A DNA stretch of 64,000 nucleotides from Chryseobacterium sp. 18061 (lineage in GTDB: Bacteria; Pseudomonadota; Gammaproteobacteria; Enterobacterales; Enterobacteriaceae): positions 1 to 64,000 of the forward strand of contig CACSKA010000015.1 of assembly GCA_902706205.1 (NCBI GenBank), read 5' to 3'. The position numbers and the translations under genes are program-made. Below, in pieces: positions 50,559-58,786 of the stretch. The notes under the pieces are model-generated. The model was not told where the DNA came from. It did no database searches and was given only the letters and a program-made list of their open reading frames with translations. The number at the start of each line of letters is the position of its first letter. The stretch's first letter is position 1.

Positions 50559-52712
50559 ATGGATATGAAAAAACTACTCAAACATGTGCCGTGGGCCATT
50601 ATCGGGATCATCGGGGCATTCTGCCTGTCGGTGGTTGCCCTGCGTCGCGGCGAGCACGTCAGCGCCCTATGGATCGTGGTCGCCTCGGTCTCGGTGTATC
50701 TGGTGGCCTATCGCTACTACAGCCTGTACATCGCCCAAAAGGTGATGAAACTCGATGAGACTCGCTCCACGCCTGCGGTTATCAATAATGATGGCCTGAA
50801 CTACGTCCCGACTAACCGTTATGTCCTGTTTGGTCACCACTTTGCGGCGATTGCAGGCGCAGGCCCGTTGGTCGGCCCGGTGCTGGCAGCGCAAATGGGC
50901 TACCTGCCCGGTACCCTGTGGCTATTGGCAGGCGTGGTACTGGCCGGGGCGGTGCAGGACTTCATGGTGCTGTTTATCTCTTCGCGCCGTAACGGTTCGT
51001 CGCTTGGCGAAATGGTAAAAGAGGAAATGGGCCGCGTGCCGGGGTCGATTGCCCTGTTCGGCTGCTTCCTTATCATGATTATTATCCTCGCGGTGCTGGC
51101 GCTGATTGTGGTGAAAGCCCTCGCCGAAAGCCCGTGGGGTGTATTCACCGTCTGCTCCACCGTGCCAATTGCGCTGTTTATGGGCATCTACATGCGCTTT
51201 ATTCGCCCCGGCCGCGTGGGCGAAATCTCGGTTATCGGCATCGTGCTGCTGGTTGCTTCCATCTGGTTCGGCGGGGTGATCGCCCACGACCCGTACTGGG
51301 GCCCGGCGCTGACCTTTAAAGACACCACCATCACCTTCGCACTGATTGGCTATGCTTTTGTTTCTGCGCTGCTGCCGGTGTGGCTGATTCTGGCGCCGCG
51401 CGATTACCTCGCCACTTTCCTGAAAATTGGGGTCATTGTCGGCCTGGCGCTCGGCATCGTTATCCTCAACCCGGAACTGAAAATGCCTGCGGTGACGCAG
51501 TACATCGACGGCACCGGTCCGCTGTGGAAAGGCGCAATGTTCCCGTTCCTGTTTATCACCATCGCCTGCGGTGCGGTATCCGGTTTCCATGCGCTGATTG
51601 CGTCCGGCACCACGCCGAAGTTGCTGGCGAATGAAAAAGACGCGCGTCTGATTGGCTATGGCGCGATGCTGATGGAATCCTTCGTGGCGATCATGGCGCT
51701 GGTTGCGGCGTCTATCATCGAGCCGGGCCTGTACTTCGCGATGAATACTCCACCTGCAGGCCTCGGTATTACCATGCCGAACCTGCACGAAATGGGCGGC
51801 GAAAATGCGGCGATGATCATGGCACAGCTGAAAGATGCCAGCGTTCACGCTGCGGCGACGGTCAGCTCCTGGGGCTTCGTGATCTCGCCTGAGCAAATCA
51901 TGCAGACCGCGAAGGACATCGGCGAGCCATCGATTCTGAATCGCGCCGGTGGCGCACCGACGCTTGCCGTCGGTATCGCCCACGTGTTCCACAAAGTCAT
52001 GCCGATGGCTGATATGGGTTTCTGGTATCACTTCGGCATCCTGTTCGAAGCGCTGTTCATCCTCACCGCGCTGGATGCGGGCACCCGTGCGGGCCGCTTC
52101 ATGTTGCAGGATTTACTCGGTAACTTCGTGCCATTCTTGAAGAAAACCGACTCTCTGGTGGCAGGTATCGCCGGGACGGCGGGCTGCGTCGGCCTGTGGG
52201 GTTATCTGCTGTATCAGGGCGTGGTTGACCCACTGGGCGGCGTGAAGAGCCTGTGGCCGCTGTTCGGTATCTCCAACCAGATGCTGGCGGCCGTGGCACT
52301 GGTGCTCGGCACCGTGGTGCTGGTGAAAATGAAGCGCACCAAATACATCTGGGTGACCGTGGTTCCGGCGCTGTGGCTGCTGCTGTGCACCACCTGGGCG
52401 CTCGGCCTGAAGCTGTTCAGCGCCAACCCGCAGCTGGAAGGCTTCTTCTTCATGGCTAACCAATACAAAGAGAAAATTGCTGCGGGCAACGCTGACCTGA
52501 CTGCTCAGCAGATCGCTAACATGAACCACATCGTTATCAACAACTACACCAACGCGGGGCTGAGCATTCTGTTCCTGGTGGTGGTTTACAGCATCATTTT
52601 CTACGGCATCAAAACCTGTCTTAAGGCGCGCGCTATCGACGCTCGAACCGATAAGGAAACGCCGTATGTTCCGGTGCCAGAAGGTGGCGTGAAGACCTCT
52701 TCACACCATTAA
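50559..52712 (+). CDS. btsT: BtsT, pyruvate/proton symporter (CstA family)
   Basis: A 717-residue inner-membrane protein of the CstA family with about eighteen hydrophobic segments, nearly identical to E. coli BtsT (YjiY). GHHFAAIAGAGPLVGPVLA (about residues 91-109) and ALDAGTRAGRFMLQD (about 505-519) are family signatures. It takes up pyruvate with protons under nutrient limitation. It is followed by yjiX and yjiA, as in E. coli. Confidence 0.96.
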   Translation: MDMKKLLKHVPWAIIGIIGAFCLSVVALRRGEHVSALWIVVASVSVYLVAYRYYSLYIAQKVMKLDETRSTPAVINNDGLNYVPTNRYVLFGHHFAAIAGAGPLVGPVLAAQMGYLPGTLWLLAGVVLAGAVQDFMVLFISSRRNGSSLGEMVKEEMGRVPGSIALFGCFLIMIIILAVLALIVVKALAESPWGVFTVCSTVPIALFMGIYMRFIRPGRVGEISVIGIVLLVASIWFGGVIAHDPYWGPALTFKDTTITFALIGYAFVSALLPVWLILAPRDYLATFLKIGVIVGLALGIVILNPELKMPAVTQYIDGTGPLWKGAMFPFLFITIACGAVSGFHALIASGTTPKLLANEKDARLIGYGAMLMESFVAIMALVAASIIEPGLYFAMNTPPAGLGITMPNLHEMGGENAAMIMAQLKDASVHAAATVSSWGFVISPEQIMQTAKDIGEPSILNRAGGAPTLAVGIAHVFHKVMPMADMGFWYHFGILFEALFILTALDAGTRAGRFMLQDLLGNFVPFLKKTDSLVAGIAGTAGCVGLWGYLLYQGVVDPLGGVKSLWPLFGISNQMLAAVALVLGTVVLVKMKRTKYIWVTVVPALWLLLCTTWALGLKLFSANPQLEGFFFMANQYKEKIAAGNADLTAQQIANMNHIVINNYTNAGLSILFLVVVYSIIFYGIKTCLKARAIDARTDKETPYVPVPEGGVKTSSHH

Positions 52713-52720
52713 TTGTATTC

Positions 52721-52746
52721 AGCCCCGCTCAGGCGGGGCTTTGTCT
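52721..52746 (+). terminator. Terminator after btsT
   Basis: AGCCCCGC and GCGGGGCT pair around TCAG and are followed by TTGTCTT. It probably acts as an attenuating terminator, with partial readthrough into yjiX. Confidence 0.8.
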
Positions 52747-52760
52747 TATCAGGATGAATT

Positions 52761-52964
52761 ATGTTTGGTAACTTAGGTCAGGCAAAAAAATATCTCGGTC
52801 AGGCGGCAAAGATGCTGATTGGCATCCCGGATTACGACAACTACGTCGAACACATGCAGACCAATCATCCGGATAAACCGTACATGACTTACGAAGAATT
52901 CTTCCGCGAGCGCCAGCAAGCGCGCTACGGCGGCAGTGGAGAAGGCGGCGTACGCTGCTGTTAA
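52761..52964 (+). CDS. yjiX: YjiX, small DUF466 (YbdD/YjiX) protein
   Basis: A 67-residue cytoplasmic protein of the YbdD/YjiX family, always found next to CstA-type pyruvate transporters. The conserved core YDNYVEHM and HPDKPYMTYEEFFRERQ is present, and the end GGVRCC carries two cysteines. E. coli YbdD is required for pyruvate uptake by CstA, so YjiX probably assists BtsT. It ends 10 bp before yjiA. Confidence 0.94.
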   Translation: MFGNLGQAKKYLGQAAKMLIGIPDYDNYVEHMQTNHPDKPYMTYEEFFRERQQARYGGSGEGGVRCC

Positions 52965-52974
52965 AGGAGAGACA

Positions 52975-53931
52975 ATGAATCCGATCCCCGTCACCCTACT
53001 CACCGGTTTTCTCGGCGCAGGTAAAACGACCCTGCTGCGTCACATTCTCAACGCGGATCACGGGTTCAAAATTGCCGTGATCGAAAACGAGTTCGGCGAA
53101 GTCTCGATGGACGATCAGCTGATTGGCGATCGCGCCACGCAGATAACCACTCTGACCAACGGCTGTATTTGTTGCAGTCGATCCAATGAACTTGAAGACG
53201 CGCTGCTGGATCTGCTCGACGGTCACGATCGCGGCGATATCGAATTCGACCGGTTGATCATCGAATGCACCGGCATGGCCGATCCCGGCCCGATCGTGCA
53301 GACCTTTTTCTCGCATGAGATCCTCTGCGAGCGCTACATGCTCGACGGGGTGATCGCCCTGGTCGACGCCGTTCACGCCGACGATCAGATGAATCAGTTC
53401 ACGCTGGCGCAGTCGCAGGTAGGCTACGCGGATCGCATTCTGCTGACTAAAACTGACGTGGCGAAAGACGCAGAAAAACTCTGCGAGCGCCTGACGCGCA
53501 TCAACACCCGTGCACCGATTTACACCGTGACGCACGGTGATATTGACCTCGAATTATTGTTCAATACCAACGGCTTTATGCTCGAAGAAAACGTCATTCA
53601 GACTAAGCCGCGTTTTCACTTTATGGCAGATAAGCAAAACGACATCTCATCGATTGTGGTCGAGCTTGATTACCCGGTCGATATCAGCGATGTTTCCCGC
53701 GTAATGGAAAACCTGCTGCTCGATTTCGCCGATAAGCTGCTACGTTACAAAGGGATGTTATGGATTGACGGCGAGCCAAACCGCCTGCTGTTCCAGGGTG
53801 TGCAACGCCTGTACAGCGCCGACTGGGACCGCCCGTGGGGCGACGAAACACCGCACAGCGTGCTGGTGTTTATCGGCGTTCAATTACCGGAAGCGGAAAT
53901 CCGTAACGCATTTGCGGGTCTGAAGCGCTAA
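52975..53931 (+). CDS. yjiA: YjiA, COG0523 metal-binding GTPase
   Basis: A 318-residue G3E GTPase. Walker A is GFLGAGKTTLL (about residues 10-20), the metal-binding GCICCS (CxCC) is at about 64-69, and Walker B and switch II are in IECTGMADP. E. coli YjiA binds zinc, cobalt and nickel and hydrolyses GTP slowly; its client is unknown. ATG 52975 follows AAAGGAGAG. It is the last gene of the btsT-yjiX-yjiA group. Confidence 0.95.
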   Translation: MNPIPVTLLTGFLGAGKTTLLRHILNADHGFKIAVIENEFGEVSMDDQLIGDRATQITTLTNGCICCSRSNELEDALLDLLDGHDRGDIEFDRLIIECTGMADPGPIVQTFFSHEILCERYMLDGVIALVDAVHADDQMNQFTLAQSQVGYADRILLTKTDVAKDAEKLCERLTRINTRAPIYTVTHGDIDLELLFNTNGFMLEENVIQTKPRFHFMADKQNDISSIVVELDYPVDISDVSRVMENLLLDFADKLLRYKGMLWIDGEPNRLLFQGVQRLYSADWDRPWGDETPHSVLVFIGVQLPEAEIRNAFAGLKR

Positions 53932-53940
53932 CGGCACGAT

Positions 53941-53965
53941 ACCCTCCCCCCTATGGGGAGAGGGT
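53941..53965. repeat. Extragenic palindrome, CCCTCTCCCC type
   Basis: ACCCTCCCCCC and GGGGAGAGGGT form a hairpin in the short gap between the converging yjiA and phytase-like genes. It is related to the element at 50320-50342 and probably also acts as a terminator. Confidence 0.65.
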
Positions 53966-53990
53966 CAGAGTGAGGAGTAAACTACAAAAA

Positions 53991-55346
53991 CTACAACAAC
54001 GATTCAGGCACCGTAATCACCCACAGCTCGCTATCTGACGCCGGTTTTTCCAGTGGCTGGATGCCGAGGGTTGTCGCCACCGCCTGTTCATCCACCGTCA
54101 ATTTCCCCTGCTCATTCACCCGATAATCCTTCAGCTTCTTCCCTTCAATCGGGCTTTTCAGCGTCGTTTTCACGCCAAAATCATTGTCGTTCGCCACTGC
54201 CAGGGTTTTGTCGTCGATCAGCGCCAGACCTTCGGCTTTTTCCTGCTTCCAGCCGAGTTTACGCAGATCAACCGCCAGAGTTTTGTTCGCTAAAGTGATC
54301 CCACGCGTCGCCAGTTGATCCGCGCTATCAAACTCCGGGTATTCACCCGGTTTATCAAACGCCGCCAGATCGCTGGCCTGGCTCAGATCGACCTTGTAGA
54401 TGTTATTGCGCATCACGTCATCTTTATCGCCGCCCTGCTCGATCAGCAGGATATGGTCATTATCCAGCGCCACGATATCGCCGATTTTGGCATCGCTGTT
54501 TTTGCTGTAGACGTTATCAATCGGATAGCCGTACATTGCGGTTTTACCGGTCGCCGGGTCAAAACTCACCAGACGGGTAAACAGGGCTTTCTTCTTACTC
54601 TTGCCATCAATATCAAGCGTGCTCTGCACAGCGGCGATAATGCGCCCATCCGGCATCCGGGTGATGCCCTCGAAGCCACGGTTTGGCTGACGCCACTTGA
54701 TGATATTCGGCAGACCACCGGCAATCGACTTTTCACCGTCCAGCGCCTGCGGGCCGTGCTTCGCGATGATTTTGCCATTGCTGTCGACGTTAATCATGAA
54801 TGGGCCATATTCATCACACAGCCAGAAACCGCCTTTGCCGTCCGGGGTGATGCCTTCGGTATCCAGCCCGCGGTTATCGCCCGTCAGCGTTTTCAGAGTA
54901 TCACTCAGCGCCACTTCGTTGGTCGATCCAATCACCCCACTTTGCAACGGAAGACCGTTGATATTGCCTTTCTCATCATGCAGCGGGCGCAGATGGGTCG
55001 CATCGGCTTTGCCGTTTTCAACCCGAATGGACATCAGTAACGGCGTAAAGTCCGGGGTCACAAAAACTTTCGCTTCCTGCTTACCCACGCCAGGAGAATC
55101 GGCGTTCGGACCGCGATCCGTTATCGTCGCAAAGGTTAGCGCATCGCCTTGCTTACCGGTGAACAGTAAACCAGAGCCGATCCCCACCGGTAAACCGTTC
55201 GGAAACGCGCTGGAAAACGCACCACTGTAATTGACGTGTGAGCCTTCAGGAAAACTCACCACAAAGTGCTCTGCGGTTGGCTCCGCTGCAAAGGCTGAGA
55301 GAGAAAGGGTACTGCCAACCACCAGAGAAATAAGTTTAATTTTCAT
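53991..55346 (-). CDS. Secreted esterase/phytase-like protein
   Basis: A 451-residue exported protein. A Sec signal peptide covers residues 1-20 (cleavage after LSAFA-AEP). The rest is a beta-propeller of the esterase-like activity of phytase family, with TITDRGPNADSPG (about 75-87), NRGLDTEGITPDG (about 158-170), CDEYGPF and GFEGITRMPDGRI. Relatives are periplasmic or secreted phosphodiesterases or phytases. A triple Pho box precedes it, which supports a role in phosphate scavenging. It is monocistronic. Confidence 0.87.
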   Translation of the reverse strand: MKIKLISLVVGSTLSLSAFAAEPTAEHFVVSFPEGSHVNYSGAFSSAFPNGLPVGIGSGLLFTGKQGDALTFATITDRGPNADSPGVGKQEAKVFVTPDFTPLLMSIRVENGKADATHLRPLHDEKGNINGLPLQSGVIGSTNEVALSDTLKTLTGDNRGLDTEGITPDGKGGFWLCDEYGPFMINVDSNGKIIAKHGPQALDGEKSIAGGLPNIIKWRQPNRGFEGITRMPDGRIIAAVQSTLDIDGKSKKKALFTRLVSFDPATGKTAMYGYPIDNVYSKNSDAKIGDIVALDNDHILLIEQGGDKDDVMRNNIYKVDLSQASDLAAFDKPGEYPEFDSADQLATRGITLANKTLAVDLRKLGWKQEKAEGLALIDDKTLAVANDNDFGVKTTLKSPIEGKKLKDYRVNEQGKLTVDEQAVATTLGIQPLEKPASDSELWVITVPESLL

Positions 55347-55392
55347 GTTGTTGTCACCTTTTTATGAATGTGAAACACCATAAGAATGTGAC

Positions 55393-55421
55393 ATGACAGA
55401 AAGATGACTGAAGGATGACAG
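55393..55421 (-). promoter_or_regulatory. Pho box (PhoB site) with three repeats
   Basis: On the minus strand CTGTCAT-CCTT-CAGTCAT-CTTT-CTGTCAT gives three PhoB heptamers with 4-bp spacers, exactly the 11-bp PhoB repeat. It lies 47-75 bp before the phytase-like gene and predicts induction by phosphate starvation. Confidence 0.9.
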
Positions 55422-55675
55422 AATGAGGATCCACGCACTCAATTTCGCGAATGAGCACACCAGTGAACCCCATCACACTTCCGCCATGCGCTTTTCTGCT
55501 ATCAGTCCCTCCCAGTCACGCAACTGCATCGTAACTCATTGAAATTCCGTCGAGCTTCTCTATTCCCACGCCAATTCATTCGATAAATACTATCAATAAC
55601 CCCTTTTATACAATTGGATTCCCAATCACTCACTTCTCAGAATGGACATATACCCCAAAGCATTCAGGAGTTTTT
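55422..55675. promoter_or_regulatory. Upstream region of xapA
   Basis: No gene is seen here. GATAAATACTATC (55582-55594) is a short AT-rich dyad that could be a site for the LysR-type regulator, and TATACA near 55618 is a candidate -10. AGGAG precedes the xapA start. Confidence 0.35.
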
Positions 55676-56509
55676 ATGTCTCATTCCGTGATTAATGACA
55701 CCCCCTACGAAGCCGTTGAAATCATCAATGCCATTAAGCCTGGTTTTAAGCCGCGCATCGCGTTTATCCTCGGCTCCGGCCTTGGGTCGCTGGCCGATAA
55801 GCTCGATAACAAGACCGTCATCTCTTACGAAAAACTGCCCGGCTTCCCGGTAAGTACCGTGATTGGTCATGCGGGCGAAGTGGTGATGGGCTCGCTGCAT
55901 GGCGTGGACATCATCTGCATGAAGGGTCGCGGGCATTTTTACGAAGGTGTCGGGATGGGCATCATGACCCACGCGGTGCGCACCTTTAAGCTGCTCGGCT
56001 GTGAATTTATGTTCTGCACCAACGCCGCAGGCTCACTCAACCCGAATATCCCTGCCGGAAGCCTGGTGGCGCTGAACGACCACATCAACACCATGCCGTC
56101 GACACCGCTGGTCGGGCCGAACGACGATCGCTTTGGCCCGCGTTTCTTCAGCCTCGCCAACGCGTATGACAAAGACCTGCGCGCGAAACTGCAGCACACC
56201 GCCGGTGATTTGGGCCTGACGCTGCACGAAGGCGTTTTCGTCTCTTATCCAGGACCAAACTTTGAAACCGCGGCGGAAATTCGCATGATGCAAAACATGG
56301 GCGGCGATGTGGTCGGCATGTCGGTCGTGCCGGAGGTTATCGTCGCACGCCACTGCGGCCTGAAGGTGCTGGCGGTGTCGGCAATCACCAATATGGCGGA
56401 AGGCCTGAGTGACGTGGAACTGTCTCACGAACAAACCCTGAAATGCGCGGCGATGGTCACCGATGATTTCATTCGCCTGATTAGCCAGTTCGTGAAGAGC
56501 TGCCGCTAA
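55676..56509 (+). CDS. xapA: XapA-type purine nucleoside phosphorylase II
   Basis: A 277-residue trimeric-type purine nucleoside phosphorylase, equal in length to E. coli XapA (xanthosine phosphorylase). Landmarks are ILGSGLG (about residues 31-37), GHAGE (about 64-68), CTNAAGSL (about 117-124), YPGPNFETAAEIR (about 190-202) and GMSVVPE (about 212-218). It splits xanthosine, inosine or guanosine with phosphate. In E. coli it lies far away with xapB and xapR; here it heads a three-gene cluster with an MFS carrier and a LysR regulator. Confidence 0.93.
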   Translation: MSHSVINDTPYEAVEIINAIKPGFKPRIAFILGSGLGSLADKLDNKTVISYEKLPGFPVSTVIGHAGEVVMGSLHGVDIICMKGRGHFYEGVGMGIMTHAVRTFKLLGCEFMFCTNAAGSLNPNIPAGSLVALNDHINTMPSTPLVGPNDDRFGPRFFSLANAYDKDLRAKLQHTAGDLGLTLHEGVFVSYPGPNFETAAEIRMMQNMGGDVVGMSVVPEVIVARHCGLKVLAVSAITNMAEGLSDVELSHEQTLKCAAMVTDDFIRLISQFVKSCR

Positions 56510-56554
56510 ATTCCCATCCAGCGGCGGGCGCACAGCCCGTCAGGAGAAGTGCAG

Positions 56555-57754
56555 ATGTCAGAAAATTACTCTCGCGGTAATCTGAACGCGATTTCGTATC
56601 TGAGCTATTACTTTGTCGGCGCACTGGTTTCGACGCTCGGCATCGTCCTCGGCCCGCTGTGCGCCGCGTTCAACAAAGATCCGAGCTTTATCGGCCAGGT
56701 CTTTACGTTGATGAATATCGGCATGTTCGTGCCGATTATGCTCGGCGGTATCCTGATGAAAAAATGGGGTCTGCAAAAACCGCTGGTGATCGCCTCCGCG
56801 CTGACTATCCTCATCAGCGCCCTGCTGTTCATCACTCCAACGCTGACCATGTTTAGCGTGGCGGTCGCTATTATCGGCGCCTGCGGCGGTATCTTCATGA
56901 CCATTGGTAGCTATCTGGTGGTGCGTATCAATCCGGACGAGAAAAGCCGTTCGTCGAGCCTGATTTTCACAGACTTCTTCTTCAGCCTGGCCGGCGCCAC
57001 GCTCTCGTTCCTGCTGGCGTGGCTGTTCAAAATGGGTGCCAGCTGGATTGCGATGTACGGCATTATGGGTGGCCTCGGCGTGCTGATGCTGCTACTGACG
57101 CTGCGCAGCCGTTACCCGGCTACCGAAGCGCCGGTGGACACGCATCAGGATGCAGTGACTCACGAACCGTGGGGTCGCTCGGTATGGTTGTTGTGCGCCG
57201 CGCTGTTCCTGTTCCTGCTGGCTGAACCGATTTTCACCCTGTGGACTCCAGGTTATTTGCAATGGCGCTTCCAGCTCTTGCCTGAAAAGGCAGCACTGTT
57301 CACCACCGTGTACTGGGTCGCGAAAGCCACCGGCCTGTTCCTCAATCAGTTCACCGTGAAATGGATGAAGCTGCGCACCTTCCTGCTGATGTGTACCGCC
57401 GTTGGGCTGGGCTCGATTGCGCTTATCAGCAACAGCACCAATACCACGCTTATCCTGATTGCCTGTGGCGCGTTCGGCTTCTTTAACTCTGGTTTGTTCT
57501 CCGGCCTGATGAGTTACGGTACGTTGCAGGTCAGCCGCAGTTCACCGACGCTGATTTCGGCGCTGCTCACCTGCGGCACTGTGGGCACGCTGCTGTTCGC
57601 CACCGTCTCTTCGCTGGTCAACAGCCATTACGGCCTGCACGGCGCGGTCAATGCGTCCACCTGCGCGTATGCGCTGTTGATGGTGACGCTGCTCGCCGCA
57701 ATTGCCTGCAGCAAAGCAGAACGCCTGCATCAGGGCGAGGCGGTCGCGGTTTGA
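56555..57754 (+). CDS. TsgA-like major facilitator transporter
   Basis: A 399-residue membrane protein with about twelve hydrophobic segments. It resembles TsgA-family MFS carriers (SSSLIFTDFFFSLAGA, about residues 130-145) and not the NHS-family XapB of E. coli. Its place between xapA and a LysR gene suggests transport of nucleosides or related compounds. ATG 56555 is chosen, with AGGAG eight bases upstream; a GTG at 56549 is too close. The stop nearly touches the regulator gene. Confidence 0.85.
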   Translation: MSENYSRGNLNAISYLSYYFVGALVSTLGIVLGPLCAAFNKDPSFIGQVFTLMNIGMFVPIMLGGILMKKWGLQKPLVIASALTILISALLFITPTLTMFSVAVAIIGACGGIFMTIGSYLVVRINPDEKSRSSSLIFTDFFFSLAGATLSFLLAWLFKMGASWIAMYGIMGGLGVLMLLLTLRSRYPATEAPVDTHQDAVTHEPWGRSVWLLCAALFLFLLAEPIFTLWTPGYLQWRFQLLPEKAALFTTVYWVAKATGLFLNQFTVKWMKLRTFLLMCTAVGLGSIALISNSTNTTLILIACGAFGFFNSGLFSGLMSYGTLQVSRSSPTLISALLTCGTVGTLLFATVSSLVNSHYGLHGAVNASTCAYALLMVTLLAAIACSKAERLHQGEAVAV

Positions 57755-57774
57755 CAGCCTTCAGGGAGGGTTGC

Positions 57775-58713
57775 ATGATACCGCCACCCTCCTTTTTCTC
57801 GGTGCCCGGCATGCTCGATCCCCAGGCTAATAGCCGCGTTCGTTTGCGGATGTTGCGTTACTTTCAAATCCTCGCCGAAGAACTGCATTTTGGCCGGGCC
57901 GCTGCCCGGCTAAACATCTCCCAGCCACCGCTCAGCATGCAAATCAAAGAGCTTGAGGAGATCCTCGGCGTTGAATTGTTCGAACGTTCCAGTCGTAAAG
58001 TCGCATTGACTCACGCCGGAAAAGTACTGAAAGCGGAGGTCGATAAACTCCTCAGTGCCACCGAGCAATCACTGAATTACGTTCGCCAGATTGGCCGCAG
58101 CGAAAAACAGCACATCAACATCGGCGTTATCGGCAGCGCGATGTGGGGCCCGCTGCTGACACGGATGAAGGCCTTTCGTGAAGCCAACCCGGACGTGAAC
58201 TGGTCGCTGCATGAGTTGGGCCAACAGGAACAAACCGAAGCTCTGCGCGCGCGAACCATCGATATCGCCATTAACCGCAACGTTATCCCGCACGTGGAAG
58301 CGAAGATCCGCTGTCAGCTGTTTGCCCGGGAGGCAATATGCGTGGCGGTACATGAGAGCGATCCGCTGTGTGTGCGCGCCACGGTTTCCCTGAAAGATCT
58401 GGCCGATCGCGCCTTTATCTCGCTTTCCTTCAACCGCAGTGACTTCGCCCGTCAGGTGTATGACAGCTGCCTCGAGCTGGGCGTGTCGCCGCTGATCACC
58501 CATCAGGTTTTTGAACCACAAACCGCGCTGGCACTGGTCAGCACCGGAAACGGTGTATCACTGCTGCCCGAATCCTGTGCGCTGATCCATTGGCCTGGCG
58601 TGGCTTTTTTGCAACTCGAAGAGTCGATCCCCGCCGATCTCTACGCGCTGTGGTACGACGAACCGTTGCCGGATCTTTTCGCCCGCTTTTTACAGGCACT
58701 GCGCGACCAATAA
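57775..58713 (+). CDS. LysR-family regulator, XapR-like by context
   Basis: A 312-residue LysR-type regulator. The winged helix-turn-helix is at about residues 22-80 (LHFGRAAARLNISQPPLSMQ), followed by the effector-binding domain (about 105-305; INIGVIGSAMW). ATG 57775 follows GGGAGGGTTGC at good distance. It is the third gene of the xapA-MFS cluster and probably regulates it in response to a nucleoside. A second ATG (at the LDPQANSR segment, 57811) is possible. Confidence 0.85.
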   Translation: MIPPPSFFSVPGMLDPQANSRVRLRMLRYFQILAEELHFGRAAARLNISQPPLSMQIKELEEILGVELFERSSRKVALTHAGKVLKAEVDKLLSATEQSLNYVRQIGRSEKQHINIGVIGSAMWGPLLTRMKAFREANPDVNWSLHELGQQEQTEALRARTIDIAINRNVIPHVEAKIRCQLFAREAICVAVHESDPLCVRATVSLKDLADRAFISLSFNRSDFARQVYDSCLELGVSPLITHQVFEPQTALALVSTGNGVSLLPESCALIHWPGVAFLQLEESIPADLYALWYDEPLPDLFARFLQALRDQ

Positions 58714-58786
58714 CTGCCTGCCGCCGTGAGACGCATTATTCAGGGCTATAGTGTAAAAGGGTCACATTCACTCACAGGATGTTTTC

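Noticed and set aside
50922..52031. 369-codon minus-strand frame inside btsT
   Set aside because: It is hydrophilic and very rich in Arg, His and Asp, opposite the membrane segments of btsT, so it is a mirror artefact.
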